In this document: in pieces, positions 1-8,719 of the stretch | Position numbering within the stretch: position 1 is the first letter of the stretch | How the letters are laid out: each line of letters starts with the position of its first letter | Assembly (NCBI GenBank): GCA_019241085.1 | Contig: JAFAXH010000144.1 | Location: 1 to 64,000, forward strand | DNA: 64,000 nt | Reading direction: 5' to 3' | From: Verrucomicrobiota bacterium | GTDB lineage: Bacteria > Verrucomicrobiota > Verrucomicrobiia > Chthoniobacterales > SZAS-18 | The notes under the pieces: generated by a model | Seen by the model: only the letters and a program-made list of their open reading frames with translations | What the model was told of the DNA's origin: nothing | Databases searched by the model: none | Program-made: the position numbers and the translations under genes

Positions 1-60
1 ACCTTTTGCGCCGCTACAAACCGCCTTCAGGGCGCGCTACGAGCCAAGGCAAATAGTGAG

Positions 61-120
61 CGATCCTTCGACAAGCTCAGGATGACAACGAAAGGTCCCT
101 CGACTTCGCTCGGGATGACA
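61..120. repeat. Direct pair of CTTCG/GGATGACA repeat units
   Basis: Two similar 24-25 bp units (64-87 and 96-120) follow each other in the same orientation; each ends in GGATGACA. They belong to the same sequence family as the inverted pairs at 38299-38402 and 60525-60630. The element lies just downstream of the exonuclease gene stop, and nothing else is seen in bases 1-177. Confidence 0.7.
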
Positions 121-177
121 AAGAAGGAGACAACGGCAGCCAGAGGCAGCCGACACCTGAAAATTTCTTCCTTAATC

Positions 178-1122
178 TTAAAACGGAAACAACTCTTCCT
201 GCGCCTCGCTCGGCGACTGACCGGCTTCGTGCGCCTTGGCTTCGGCGCGGTATTCGGCGAGCAGACCACGGAACTCCAAATTTTCCAGTGCCGCGATGAC
301 CGCTGGATAGTCGGGCTGGATTGTGAGCGCTTCGACGGCTTGGGGCAACGGCAGATCGGTGTCGAGTCGCACCATTTCCCGATTTTGGAAAACCTGCGCG
401 CGCGCGTCGGCGAGCTTAGCGCGCGTTTTTTCGTTTTTCACCAAACCAGCCAAATCGGCAAAGAGCTGGTCGAGCGTGCCGCCCGCGAGCACGAGCGAGG
501 TCGCCGTCTTTGGGCCGATGCCGGGCACGCCGGGAATGCCGTCGCTGGCGTCGCCGGAGAGCGCCAGAATATCGAGAATGCGCGCCGGCTCGCTGACGCC
601 CCATTTTTCCCGAATCTGCGCGGGTCCAAGCAGCGCGTAGGTTTGCTCCGGGCTGGCGAGGTCGGCCTTGGCGTTGGAGTAAACGAGGATGTCGTCTTCG
701 ACGAGTGAGAGCAGGTCTTTGTCGTTCGTCGCCAAGATGGACTGGATGCCGCCGTGACGGTGCGCGGCGCAGGTGTAGGAAGCCATCAGATCGTCGGCTT
801 CGGTGTTGGGCAGCGAGACGTTGGCGATGCCCATTTTCGGCACGAGATCGCGGATGAGCGGGAGTTGCGGGCGCATGAGGTCGGGCATCTCGGCGCGGTG
901 CGCTTTGTAGGCTGGTTGAAGTTCCGTGCGGCGCGCGGGCAAGCCTTGATCCCACACGCAGGCGGCGAGGTCGGGCCGCAAATCCTTGAGCATCTTGCGC
1001 ACGGCTTTGGCGAAGCCGAAGATAGCGTTGGTCGGTTCGCCGCGGGAGTTGGACAACTCGCGGATCGCGTGAAACGAACGGTAGGCGTAATACGAGCCGT
1101 CGATGAGGAGCAGGCGCTTCAT
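178..1122 (-). CDS. Stand-alone 5'-3' exonuclease (DNA polymerase I N-terminal / FEN-like)
   Basis: The 314-residue protein matches the 5'-nuclease domain of DNA polymerase I but has no polymerase part. It begins MKRLLLIDGSYYAYRSFHAI, and the first Asp (D8) is a metal ligand in this family. Further acidic clusters are seen at NTEADDLMA and TNDKDLLSL, followed by LSGDASDGIPGVPGIGPKTA, the acidic site plus helix-hairpin-helix that binds DNA. Such enzymes remove RNA primers and flaps. The frame is open 177 bases further upstream, but the start at 1122 fits the family N-terminus and leaves 4 bp to the upstream methyltransferase gene stop. Whether it replaces or supplements a PolI exonuclease domain encoded elsewhere cannot be told here. 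Confidence 0.88.
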   Translation of the reverse strand: MKRLLLIDGSYYAYRSFHAIRELSNSRGEPTNAIFGFAKAVRKMLKDLRPDLAACVWDQGLPARRTELQPAYKAHRAEMPDLMRPQLPLIRDLVPKMGIANVSLPNTEADDLMASYTCAAHRHGGIQSILATNDKDLLSLVEDDILVYSNAKADLASPEQTYALLGPAQIREKWGVSEPARILDILALSGDASDGIPGVPGIGPKTATSLVLAGGTLDQLFADLAGLVKNEKTRAKLADARAQVFQNREMVRLDTDLPLPQAVEALTIQPDYPAVIAALENLEFRGLLAEYRAEAKAHEAGQSPSEAQEELFPF

Positions 1123-1126
1123 GGGG

Positions 1127-1738
1127 TCAACTTTTCTTCTGTAACACGCGCAGCAACTCGCGTCCTTCGCGACCGGGATAAGCGCGGGTCGGGCGGTGTG
1201 CTTCGATGAGTTGAAAATCGCGTGCGAAGAGCGCGTCGAGTTCATCAACCGAAACCCCGAAAGGCGGTCCGCCGCCGGGCGGCAACGGTTCGTTGGCATC
1301 CCACGGATTCAGATAAAAGATCGCCAGCAGCCGACCGCCCGGACGCAGCGCCGCACAGGCCGCCGTCGCGTAATCCGCCCGCCGCGCGGGATCGATGGCG
1401 CAGAAACAGGTGTGTTCAAAAACCCAATCGTAGCGGCCGTGCAACGGCTCCGGCAGCGCAAGAAAATCTCCGAGCAGATACGCTTCGTTGCCGGTCTTCG
1501 GAAAAGCGCGCGCCTGGCGCAAAGCTTCCGCCGAAAGGTCGAGGCCGACCACCCGCGCGGCTGGCTGGATTGCCACCAGGGCGCGCACGTCGTGGCCCAG
1601 ACCGCAGCCGGGCACGAGGATGTGGCCGGCCGGCAAATCCGCCGCGGCGCATTGCGCCAGCCATTCAAGCAACGGCGGCGCGGGCGCGCCTTTTTCCCAA
1701 GGCGTATCCCCGGCGGAGTAGCGCGCGTCCCAGTCCAT
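1127..1738 (-). CDS. TPMT-family SAM-dependent methyltransferase
   Basis: The protein is about 203 residues with a class I methyltransferase fold. The N-terminal signature (DWDARYSAGDTPWEKGAPAP) and the glycine-rich SAM loop (ILVPGCGLGHDVRAL) are those of the thiopurine methyltransferase (TPMT) domain family. Bacterial members methylate varied thiols, selenium, tellurium or halides, so the substrate is not predictable. The ATG at 1738 was chosen because it precedes the conserved DWDARY motif and leaves 11 bp to the stop of the next upstream gene; the frame is open to 1789. It is probably co-transcribed with its two minus-strand neighbours. Confidence 0.85.
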   Translation of the reverse strand: MDWDARYSAGDTPWEKGAPAPPLLEWLAQCAAADLPAGHILVPGCGLGHDVRALVAIQPAARVVGLDLSAEALRQARAFPKTGNEAYLLGDFLALPEPLHGRYDWVFEHTCFCAIDPARRADYATAACAALRPGGRLLAIFYLNPWDANEPLPPGGGPPFGVSVDELDALFARDFQLIEAHRPTRAYPGREGRELLRVLQKKS

Positions 1739-1749
1739 GCGTCTGCGGT

Positions 1750-2529
1750 TCAACGTCGCTGCCAGATGCTCGCTTGCGAGACGCTCCACTGAAATTTCCG
1801 CGCGTGTTCACGGATGAGGAACGGCAGGTCGCGCGTCTCGATCAAATCGAAATCCGGCGCCAGCGTCGCGCGCAACGAGTCGAGCGTTTGCACGCGCCGG
1901 CCGCTTGCATCCACAAATCCGCCGAGCCATTCCGATTTTGGCGTGTATTCCTCCAGCCAGGTATAAGGCGAGGCCAGGATGAGCCTTCCGCCGCCGGGCT
2001 GCACGAGCGCCGGCAAGGCAGCAAGAAATTTCCCCGGCGCGGGCAGCCGGTCGATGAGATTGATGGCCAGGACCATGTCGAATTGCCCGAGACGCGCCGC
2101 ATCCAGCTTGCAGGCGTCGCCGACTTCAAAGCGCACCCGGCGACGCGCGATTTCCCGCGGCACCGTCGCCACGAGCGGCGTGGTCAGCAGCCCCTCGTCC
2201 GTGCGCGTGTAGCCGATGCGACCCGTGGCGCGCAATTCCTCCGCGGCGGCGATGAAGTTGCGCGAAAAATCAATGCCGACAACCTCGGGAAATTGTCGCG
2301 CCAGCTCGAAGCTCGCGCGTCCGACCGCGCAGCCCACGTCGAGCGCGCGCCCGCTCGTGACCGCCAGCGTCGGCACGCACTCGCGCACGACGCGCGCGGG
2401 AAAACCGAGCGCCTCGCGCGGCGCATGGCTGCTGCCCGCAAAGGCCGGCAGGATTTCCTCCGCGCTGCCGTAATGGAAGAGCAGATACTCGCTGAGCAGC
2501 CGGGAAGTTTCGTATGGGTTTTGTTCCAC
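1750..2529 (-). CDS. Putative 4-mercaptohistidine N1-methyltransferase (OvoA C-terminal-like)
   Basis: This 259-residue protein begins with the NPYETSRLLSEYLLFHYG signature of the methyltransferase domain that forms the C-terminus of ovothiol synthase OvoA. SAM motif I is ALDVGCAVGRASFELA (about residues 62-77), and DMVLAINLIDRL is a plausible motif II/III strand. In the full ovothiol pathway a nonheme-iron sulfoxide synthase makes 5-thiohistidine before N-methylation; no such gene is in this window. It may therefore act with a synthase encoded elsewhere or on another thiol. It lies immediately upstream of a second small thiol-type methyltransferase gene, which suggests a shared role. Family assignment is fairly firm, substrate is not. 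Confidence 0.75.
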   Translation of the reverse strand: MEQNPYETSRLLSEYLLFHYGSAEEILPAFAGSSHAPREALGFPARVVRECVPTLAVTSGRALDVGCAVGRASFELARQFPEVVGIDFSRNFIAAAEELRATGRIGYTRTDEGLLTTPLVATVPREIARRRVRFEVGDACKLDAARLGQFDMVLAINLIDRLPAPGKFLAALPALVQPGGGRLILASPYTWLEEYTPKSEWLGGFVDASGRRVQTLDSLRATLAPDFDLIETRDLPFLIREHARKFQWSVSQASIWQRR

Positions 2530-2568
2530 CGTGAGAAGAATCGCTTGCTCTCGGCTCGTGCAGTTTTC

Positions 2569-2681
2569 GACAGCTTAATCCTAATCGTAATCTTCATCCT
2601 AGTCTCTGCCGCCGGAGGCAAGGGCCATGCGCCGCGAACGCAGAGGACTAGGATAAAGATTACGATTAGGATTAAGCTGTC
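2569..2681. repeat. Palindromic repeat with hexameric TAATCN arms, copy 1
   Basis: The 36-base arms 2569-2604 and 2646-2681 are reverse complements with a single mismatch, separated by a 41-base GC-rich loop containing CCGCCGGAGGCAAGG. Each arm is built from 6-base units of the type TAATCN. A second copy with a closely similar loop is at 46433-46535, so this is a dispersed element and not a local terminator. Confidence 0.9.
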
Positions 2682-2706
2682 GGTGATCGGAAAAAAAGAC
2701 GGCTTA

Positions 2707-3912
2707 TTACTTCTCAACCAACCCGAGCAGGTAGGCCGATGGAACGTAATCCTCGATCAAAACCTCCGTGCGTCCATCGCGTTCCCAGCGCACTTGGCGG
2801 ACTCGGATTTCCGGCGTCTTCGTCGGCGAAAACAGGATGTCGTCATGCGTGGCGTTTTTGCGGTCGAGAAATTTCGGCGGCGTGATGTGCCCGCCGAGAT
2901 GATCGCTCCGGCCAGTGGCGATGTGAAACGTGCCAAGGATTTTTTCATCCTGAATGTCTCGCCCGCTCACCGGCAGCCGCTGCGTGCCGAAACCGAGTTC
3001 GCCCAAGAAACCAGCCGCCGGATCGCCCAGAAGCTTGGCGCGATGCGGCGCGACGGTCGCCTCATTTCCCGCGAGCAAATCGACGCCGACGACGTAGCCG
3101 CCCTTGGCCGTGAGCAGCGAAATCGTGCCGTCTTCGTAACGATGCGGGAACTGGCCTTCCGCGCCGATGGGCACGTAATACACTTCGCCCGCCGGCAGGT
3201 TCGCCACGTCGGGGCCGCCGCGGCAAAGGCCGTGCGATTTCTGCGCCTCCTGACCGCCGAGCAATAAGCGCAGCGTGTAAGGCTGGCCGGCGTATGCGTA
3301 GTCGATCTCCACCGCGTCGGCGCGCGTGAGGCCGCGGCGCAACGCCTCGGCTTCGACGCTGACTTCCTCGTAGTCCACCGCGAGACCTGATTGCAGGATT
3401 GTGTCGTTTACGCCGTGCAAGGTCGCGCCGCGGAAGCCGTATTGCTTGGCAAATGCCGTCAGCGGAGCTGTGGCCGAGTAGGTCGAGATGCAGAGGATCA
3501 GATCATAGTTTGGATAAATATCCCGCGCCAGACTGCGTTCGTTGCCCGCGGCGTCGAAGGCCACGTCGGGGAGGTCGAGGTTCGAGCCGCCGGTGGCCTC
3601 AAAGGCAAACATCTCGCCGCCTTGCAGGTTGAGTTCGGCGAGCACGCGATTTTGCAACGCCTGATAAAAATCGCGGTAAGCGTGCGCTTGAATCGTCAGC
3701 TTCGGGTCGTTCAAAAACGCGAAGTCGCGCATGGCCCGCGGGTCCGGCAGATCGATGAGCACCGCGACGCGCTCGCCGGCACGCGGCTGGAACACCGTGC
3801 GCAAGAGCCGGGCGAGATCGAACGGTGGAAAGGTGCGCGAACCGTAGGCGGTTTGAAACGTCGCGCCTTCGGTCGAAGCGCGCGGGGCGGGCGGAACGGT
3901 GTTGGTTTGCAT
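2707..3912 (-). CDS. M29-like aminopeptidase family protein
   Basis: The 401-residue protein resembles the M29 (thermophilic, aminopeptidase T-like) metallopeptidases mainly in its C-terminal half. There, GELGFGTQ is followed by DEKILGTFHIATGR and HITPPKFLDRKNATHDDILF, where the family carries its Glu and His metal ligands. The N-terminal half has a Rossmann-like pattern (ERVAVLIDLPDPRAMRDFAF). No signal peptide is evident, so a cytoplasmic location is likely. The gene is followed by a palindromic repeat and then the two methyltransferase genes on the same strand. Peptidase activity is inferred from a distant resemblance and the exact metal site has not been aligned. Confidence 0.6.
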   Translation of the reverse strand: MQTNTVPPAPRASTEGATFQTAYGSRTFPPFDLARLLRTVFQPRAGERVAVLIDLPDPRAMRDFAFLNDPKLTIQAHAYRDFYQALQNRVLAELNLQGGEMFAFEATGGSNLDLPDVAFDAAGNERSLARDIYPNYDLILCISTYSATAPLTAFAKQYGFRGATLHGVNDTILQSGLAVDYEEVSVEAEALRRGLTRADAVEIDYAYAGQPYTLRLLLGGQEAQKSHGLCRGGPDVANLPAGEVYYVPIGAEGQFPHRYEDGTISLLTAKGGYVVGVDLLAGNEATVAPHRAKLLGDPAAGFLGELGFGTQRLPVSGRDIQDEKILGTFHIATGRSDHLGGHITPPKFLDRKNATHDDILFSPTKTPEIRVRQVRWERDGRTEVLIEDYVPSAYLLGLVEK

Positions 3913-4097
3913 TGGGTTTGGAGAATGGCGAACCGCGGACGCACCTGCCTCCTCGTTCGCCTGACAATATACGTCGCCAGAGCCGATTAGCGACGCCGCG
4001 CGGTTGGCGAGACATTACCCATGAAAGAGTGTGCGTGGTTGGCGGCGACGCAAATTTCGCTTCGTGCCGGGAGCTGGATTCTTTACCTTGCCGCGCC

Positions 4098-5600
4098 ATG
4101 AAGTCACTGCTGCCCGTCCTGCTGTCCTTCCTCCTGCTACTACCCTTTGCGAATTGTGGCCGGTGCGGCGATCTGGCGCCGTCGCCCGCTGAGCCGCCAA
4201 AATCGTGGATTGAACGCGACAACCTTCTGCCGGACCCAGTCGGGTTGCGCGCGCGGCTGGCCGACAAAGGCGTTGTCTTCAGCTTGCTCTACACCGCGGA
4301 AGAATTTGGCAATCCCGTCGGCGGCCGGCGGCAAGGGCAGGTGTATGACGGCCTCGTGGCGGCGGGCTGCGACGTGGATTTTGAAAAATTACTCGGCGGC
4401 GCATGGAAAGGGCTGCAATTCCACGTGCTCTCCTACTATCCGCACGGCGCGAGCGGCACGAACAAATACGTCGGCGACCTCGGCCGTTTTTCCAACATCG
4501 ACGCCTACGATTCCGTGCGGCTCTTCGAGCTGTGGCTGGACGGGACTTTTTTCAACGGCTGGTGCGCTTTGCGGCTCGGTCAGTTGGCGACCGATGCGGA
4601 GTTTGCCACCTCGGACGGCGGCGCGCTTTTCATCAATTCCGACTTCGGCGCGCTGCCGACCTTCGCGCTCAACTTGCCGGTGCCGACGTATCCCTACGCG
4701 GCGCCCGGCGTGCGCCTGCGCGTCAGCCCGCCGGGTGGGAAATTTTATTTTCAAGGCGCCGCCTACGATGGCAATCCGGACCCCGCCACGTTTGGTGATC
4801 CGACGCCCGGCTCGCAGCCGAGCACCACTTACAACCGCAACGGGATTCATTTTAATATCAACTCGCACGAGGGCGCGTTTCTCATTGGCCAGTTCGGCTA
4901 CCGTCTCAATCGCGAGCCGGACGCGAAAGGTTTGCCGGGCACCTATCGCGTCGGCGCGTTTTATCACACGGATACGTTCAGCGACGAACGGCTGGACAGC
5001 TTGGGCCGTTCACTGGCCGATCCGCGTTCAAGCGGTCTCGCCAGGGCGCGCGACGGCAACTACGGCGCGTATTTTTCGGCCGATCAAAACGTGTATGTCG
5101 CGCACGGCGCCGCGCCTTTCGCCGGACCCGACAGCACGGCCTCCGCGCCGGTCGGCAATGTCGCCGACAATCCCGGCGCGGGCGCTTCCTCGTCCGCCGC
5201 GGCGCCAGCCGCCCCGGCTGCACCGTCCGGATTTGCCGCGGCGGTTTTTCTCCGGGTCGGCGTGGCGCCGGAGGACCGTAACAACGCGCCCTGCACTTGC
5301 TGCGCCGGTTGCAACATCCGCGGCCTGCTGCCGTGCCGGCCAAAGGACGTGTTCGGCATTGCTTTTGCCTACGTCGGCATCAGCGACGCGCGCCGGCAAC
5401 TCGCGCGCGACCGCGAGCGTTTCACGGGCGTGCGCGAGGCGCTGCCGGATTATGAAAACGTCTTGGAAATTACTTACCAAGGCAACGTGACGCCGTGGAT
5501 GCAACTCCAGCCCGATTTGCAATACATCGCGCATCCCGGCGGCTCCGGCGCGTTCGGCAACGCCCTCGTGCTCGGCCTGCGCAGCGTCGTGACGTTTTAA
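4098..5600 (+). CDS. OprB-type carbohydrate-selective porin
   Basis: The 500-residue precursor starts with a typical signal peptide (MKSLLPVLLSFLLLLPFANC). It then shows the OprB pattern: an N-terminal ARLADKGVVFSLLYTAEEFGN strand region, an internal GAFLIGQFGYRLN, and a C-terminal VLGLRSVVTF ending in Phe as expected for an outer membrane barrel. A low-complexity Ala/Ser/Pro segment and a cysteine cluster (CTCCAGC) lie around residues 365-405, probably in a surface loop; the cysteine cluster is unusual for a porin. The ATG at 4098 was chosen over longer open frame because the signal peptide begins there. The gene is monocistronic and converges on the MerR gene. Confidence 0.88.
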   Translation: MKSLLPVLLSFLLLLPFANCGRCGDLAPSPAEPPKSWIERDNLLPDPVGLRARLADKGVVFSLLYTAEEFGNPVGGRRQGQVYDGLVAAGCDVDFEKLLGGAWKGLQFHVLSYYPHGASGTNKYVGDLGRFSNIDAYDSVRLFELWLDGTFFNGWCALRLGQLATDAEFATSDGGALFINSDFGALPTFALNLPVPTYPYAAPGVRLRVSPPGGKFYFQGAAYDGNPDPATFGDPTPGSQPSTTYNRNGIHFNINSHEGAFLIGQFGYRLNREPDAKGLPGTYRVGAFYHTDTFSDERLDSLGRSLADPRSSGLARARDGNYGAYFSADQNVYVAHGAAPFAGPDSTASAPVGNVADNPGAGASSSAAAPAAPAAPSGFAAAVFLRVGVAPEDRNNAPCTCCAGCNIRGLLPCRPKDVFGIAFAYVGISDARRQLARDRERFTGVREALPDYENVLEITYQGNVTPWMQLQPDLQYIAHPGGSGAFGNALVLGLRSVVTF

Positions 5601-5610
5601 GAAAAAATCG

Positions 5611-6291
5611 TTACGCCTGGAGCACCGCGGCGATGATCCGGCGTTTCTCCGAACTGATCTTTCGACCGCGTCGGGAAACGAGCAGGAAATCGTCGCTCAC
5701 CGTGCTGACCAGCCAGCGTTCCTGACCGTCCTCCAGATCGTCCGCGACCGCTGCCATCTCTGGTTCCGGCGCTGTGTCCGACAGCGACGGCGATGCTTCG
5801 CTTTGGCCGTTCGATTGGGCCGTTGAATCAGTCGCGGCAAAGGAAAGCGCGGCCGGTCGCTTCTTGCCCGGCGCGGCAGCAGGAACAGGGGCACTCGGCG
5901 CAGGCTCCGGCGGCAGACCCAACTCGCGGCGCTCCAGCGTTCGCAATTCCTCCGGTGAACGTCCGGCGACTTCCTGCTGAATGCGTTCCAGCGGCAAGCC
6001 GCGCGCCTGCAACAAGCGGATCACGCGGAGCTGCGCCGCGTGCTTTTCCGTGAACCCGCGCCGCGCCGCGCCTTCGTGCGGCAGACCGCTGCCCGGCGCA
6101 TCGAGCAGGCCGCGCACGCGGTAGTAGCGGATGTTGCGTTCGTTCAATTCCGACGACGCCTGGCCGTTCGCCGGCAGGACGCCGTGGTCCGCGCACCAGG
6201 CGTTGACGCTGTCGGCGAGTTCCTGGATGGAATAAATCGTCGCACGGGCAGGTGCGGCAGTGACAGTGGCGGCGGATTGGGATGACAACAT
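5611..6291 (-). CDS. MerR-family transcriptional regulator with long C-terminal extension
   Basis: The N-terminal part carries a MerR-type winged helix: TIYSIQELADSVNAWC, then RNIRYYRVRGLLDAP and RRGFTEKHAAQLRVIRLLQA, with the typical YYR and wing-2 patterns. The remaining roughly 110 residues are Pro/Ala-rich and acidic and end in SRRGRKISSEKRRIIAAVLQA, with no recognisable ligand cysteines or effector domain. The start at 6291 leaves about 30 residues before the helix-turn-helix; a start at 6345 is also open but would run into the divergent ABC gene. The gene is divergent from the ABC ATPase gene, with a perfect dyad between them, so control of that neighbour and of itself is likely. Confidence 0.8.
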   Translation of the reverse strand: MLSSQSAATVTAAPARATIYSIQELADSVNAWCADHGVLPANGQASSELNERNIRYYRVRGLLDAPGSGLPHEGAARRGFTEKHAAQLRVIRLLQARGLPLERIQQEVAGRSPEELRTLERRELGLPPEPAPSAPVPAAAPGKKRPAALSFAATDSTAQSNGQSEASPSLSDTAPEPEMAAVADDLEDGQERWLVSTVSDDFLLVSRRGRKISSEKRRIIAAVLQA

Positions 6292-6321
6292 AAATTTGGC
6301 AGAACACCCTTGTAACGCGCC

Positions 6322-6336
6322 GACAGTGTTACTGTC
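6322..6336. promoter_or_regulatory. Dyad operator/promoter in the MerR-ABC divergent region
   Basis: GACAGTGTTACTGTC is a perfect 6-bp inverted repeat with a 3-bp spacer in the 52-bp gap between the two divergent starts. On the minus strand it overlaps a TTGACA (6338-6333) followed after 18 bp by TACAAG, a plausible -35/-10 pair for the MerR gene. The long spacer and overlapping dyad are typical of MerR sites. Confidence 0.5.
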
Positions 6337-6343
6337 AAAGCTC

Positions 6344-7138
6344 ATGGAAATCCCGGCAATCGAAGTCAGCGGCTTGGAAAAAGTCTTTCGCAAACGCGCC
6401 GGCTGGCTGCGCGGCTGGCGGGTGGCCAGCGAGGAATGGGCGTTGCGCGGTGTCAGCTTCCGCGTCCGGCGCGGCGAGACCTACGGTTTGCTCGGCCCGA
6501 ATGGCTCGGGAAAATCGACGCTCATCCGCGTGCTCTCGACGCTCCTGCTGGCAGACGGCGGCAGCGTGCGCGTGCTCGGCCACGCGCTGCCGGCGGAGGA
6601 GCGCGCCGTGCGACGCGCCATTGGCCGGGTGAGCGTGGACGCGGCGTTTTACAAAAAACTCAGCGCGCGGGAAAACCTGCTCTACGCCGCGCAGCTCTAC
6701 GGACTCGCGCCAGCCCCGGCGGAAAAACGGGCGCGGGAAATCCTGGACCAACTGGGACTGGAGACGAAAAAATTCGATGAGCCGTTGGAAGAAATGAGCC
6801 GCGGTCAGCAGCAAAAAATCGCCATCACCCGCGCCATCCTGGTCGAGCCGCCGTTGCTGTTGCTCGACGAGCCGACGACCGGCCTCGATCCGCGCTCGAA
6901 ACGCGACGTGCAAGAATTTCTCGAAGCCTTTCGCGCGGAACGGGGAACGACCATTTTTCTCACCACGCACGACATGGCCGAGGCGGAACGGCTCTGCCCG
7001 CGCATCGGCTTCCTCACCGGCGGTCGGCTGGTTGCCGAAGGGACGGCGGCGGAATTGAAAGCGCAAGCCGGCCACGCGGCGACGCTCGACGACGCCTTCA
7101 TCGCGCTAAGCGGCGCGCGGCTGGAGTCGGATGACTGA
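6344..7138 (+). CDS. ABC transporter ATP-binding protein (ABC-2/drug type)
   Basis: The 264-residue ATPase has a complete nucleotide-binding set: Walker A GPNGSGKST, an ABC signature written EEMSRGQQQKIAI, Walker B LLLLDEPTTGLDP and the H-loop LTTHDMAEAERL. The overall pattern is that of ABC-2 type exporters (DrrA/NatA-like). No permease gene is adjacent: the next gene encodes an amidohydrolase. It must therefore pair with a membrane subunit encoded elsewhere. The ATG at 6344 directly precedes the conserved IEVSGLEKVFRK strand. Divergent from the MerR gene and likely under its control. Confidence 0.88.
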   Translation: MEIPAIEVSGLEKVFRKRAGWLRGWRVASEEWALRGVSFRVRRGETYGLLGPNGSGKSTLIRVLSTLLLADGGSVRVLGHALPAEERAVRRAIGRVSVDAAFYKKLSARENLLYAAQLYGLAPAPAEKRAREILDQLGLETKKFDEPLEEMSRGQQQKIAITRAILVEPPLLLLDEPTTGLDPRSKRDVQEFLEAFRAERGTTIFLTTHDMAEAERLCPRIGFLTGGRLVAEGTAAELKAQAGHAATLDDAFIALSGARLESDD

Positions 7139-7257
7139 GGCCACACGCTTGTCCTTTTTCGAGATGATCGGGAACAGCGAACATGGCAAAAGTTTAATGG
7201 GTCGCGCTGCCTCTCCTTTTGCTTGCCATCGCCAGACCTGTGACGGCAAAATCGGCC

Positions 7258-8574
7258 ATGCGAAAACCCTGCAATTTCCTGGCAACACGGCGCGCGGTGC
7301 GAGCCATCGTGGCGGGCGGAATTTTCCTGTGTTGCACTGTCTTGATCGAAGCGAAAACCATCGTGCAGTGCGGCACGCTCATCGACGGTGTCAGCGAGCA
7401 GCCGCGCAAGGAAGTGTCGGTTGTCATCGACAACGGCAAAATCGTGGACGTGGTGGCCGGCTTCGCCAACGCTGATGCGAGCGACACCATCATCGACCAG
7501 CGCAACGCAACCGTGTTGCCGGGCTTGATGGACATGCACACGCATTTGACCCAGGAGTTTTCGCCCACGGTTTACAGCGAGCAGCTTTTCATGAACCCCG
7601 CCGACTTCGCGTTGCGCGCGACGGTGTATGCCCGGCGCACACTGGAGGCGGGCTTCACAACGGTGCGCGATGTGGGCGACATCGACAACGTTTCCATCGC
7701 GCTGCGCAACGCGATCAACAAAGGCTTGGTCGTCGGACCGCGCATTTTCACCTCAGCGAAATCCATCGCCACCACTGGCGGCCACGCTGATCCGACGAAC
7801 GGCTGGGCGCTGCGTTTTCAAGGCGACCCCGGCCCGAAGGAAGGCGTCATCAACAGCCCGGACGACGCGCGCAAGGCGGTGCGGCAACGTTACAAGGACG
7901 GCGCGGATTTAATCAAAATCACCATCACCGGCGGCGTGCTCAGCCTCGCCGCCAACGGGCAGAATCCGCAATTCACCGAGGATGAAGTGCGCGCCATCGT
8001 GGAGACAGCGAAGGACTATGGTTTCATCGTCGCGGTTCACGCGCACGGCGCCGAAGGCATGAAGCGGGCGATCCGCGCCGGCGTCACCTCCATCGAGCAC
8101 GGCACCTATATGGACGACGAGGCGATGAACTTGATGAAAGAGCGCGGCACTTGGTATGTGCCGACGATCATCGCCGGCCGCTACACTGCGGACAAGGCGA
8201 AGGAGGCAGGCTTTTACCCTGAGATCGTCCGGCCCAAGGCGCTGGCCATCGGGCCGGTGATCCAGAGCACGTTTGCGAAGGCGTATCAAGCGGGGGTGAA
8301 GATCGCGTTCGGCACGGACGCCGGGGTTTATCCGCACGGACAAAACGCGCAGGAGTTCGTGTATATGCACGAGGGCGGGATGCCGCCGATGCAGTGCATC
8401 CAGGCCGCTACGATCCAGGCGGCGCGGCTGCTGAAAAAAGAAGCGGACCTGGGCAGCGTGGAGAAGGGCAAAGCCGCCGATCTCATCGCGGTGAAAGGCG
8501 ACCCGCTGGCCGACATCGCCGTGCTGAAGCAGGTGGCGTTTGTGATGAAGGCCGGTGTGGTTTACAAACAATAA
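7258..8574 (+). CDS. Secreted amidohydrolase-superfamily metallohydrolase
   Basis: The protein has an N-terminal export signal ([21 protein letters not shown]) whose Cys pair could also form a lipobox. It then has the amidohydrolase fold: the first metal motif DMHTH, a KITITGG strand where the bridging Lys is expected, [19 protein letters not shown] and the Asp ligand in [12 protein letters not shown]. The C-terminal [15 protein letters not shown] strand is typical of imidazolonepropionase-like and prolidase-like subtype III enzymes. At 438 residues it is full length. Substrate is probably a cyclic amide or an N-acyl or Xaa-Pro peptide, but this cannot be fixed from sequence. It appears to be transcribed alone. 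Confidence 0.85.
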   Translation: MRKPCNFLATRRAVRAIVAGGIFLCCTVLIEAKTIVQCGTLIDGVSEQPRKEVSVVIDNGKIVDVVAGFANADASDTIIDQRNATVLPGLMDMHTHLTQEFSPTVYSEQLFMNPADFALRATVYARRTLEAGFTTVRDVGDIDNVSIALRNAINKGLVVGPRIFTSAKSIATTGGHADPTNGWALRFQGDPGPKEGVINSPDDARKAVRQRYKDGADLIKITITGGVLSLAANGQNPQFTEDEVRAIVETAKDYGFIVAVHAHGAEGMKRAIRAGVTSIEHGTYMDDEAMNLMKERGTWYVPTIIAGRYTADKAKEAGFYPEIVRPKALAIGPVIQSTFAKAYQAGVKIAFGTDAGVYPHGQNAQEFVYMHEGGMPPMQCIQAATIQAARLLKKEADLGSVEKGKAADLIAVKGDPLADIAVLKQVAFVMKAGVVYKQ

Positions 8575-8719
8575 ACGCCTTACTACGGTCCTGCCGCGTC
8601 TCACAGAATTTCCTTGCCAACGAGAGGCGCGCGCGGTTTAGAGAGCCGCGATTCGCCGGCCCTGCTTTTTGTCCGCCTCAATCGAACTTTTCGTCATTTA
8701 ATTTACCTAACTTTTTAGC

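Noticed and set aside
1222-3267. 681-residue plus-strand open frame over the methyltransferase genes
   Set aside because: Arg/Ala/Pro-rich shadow in a GC-rich region; the minus-strand frames below it have clear family motifs.
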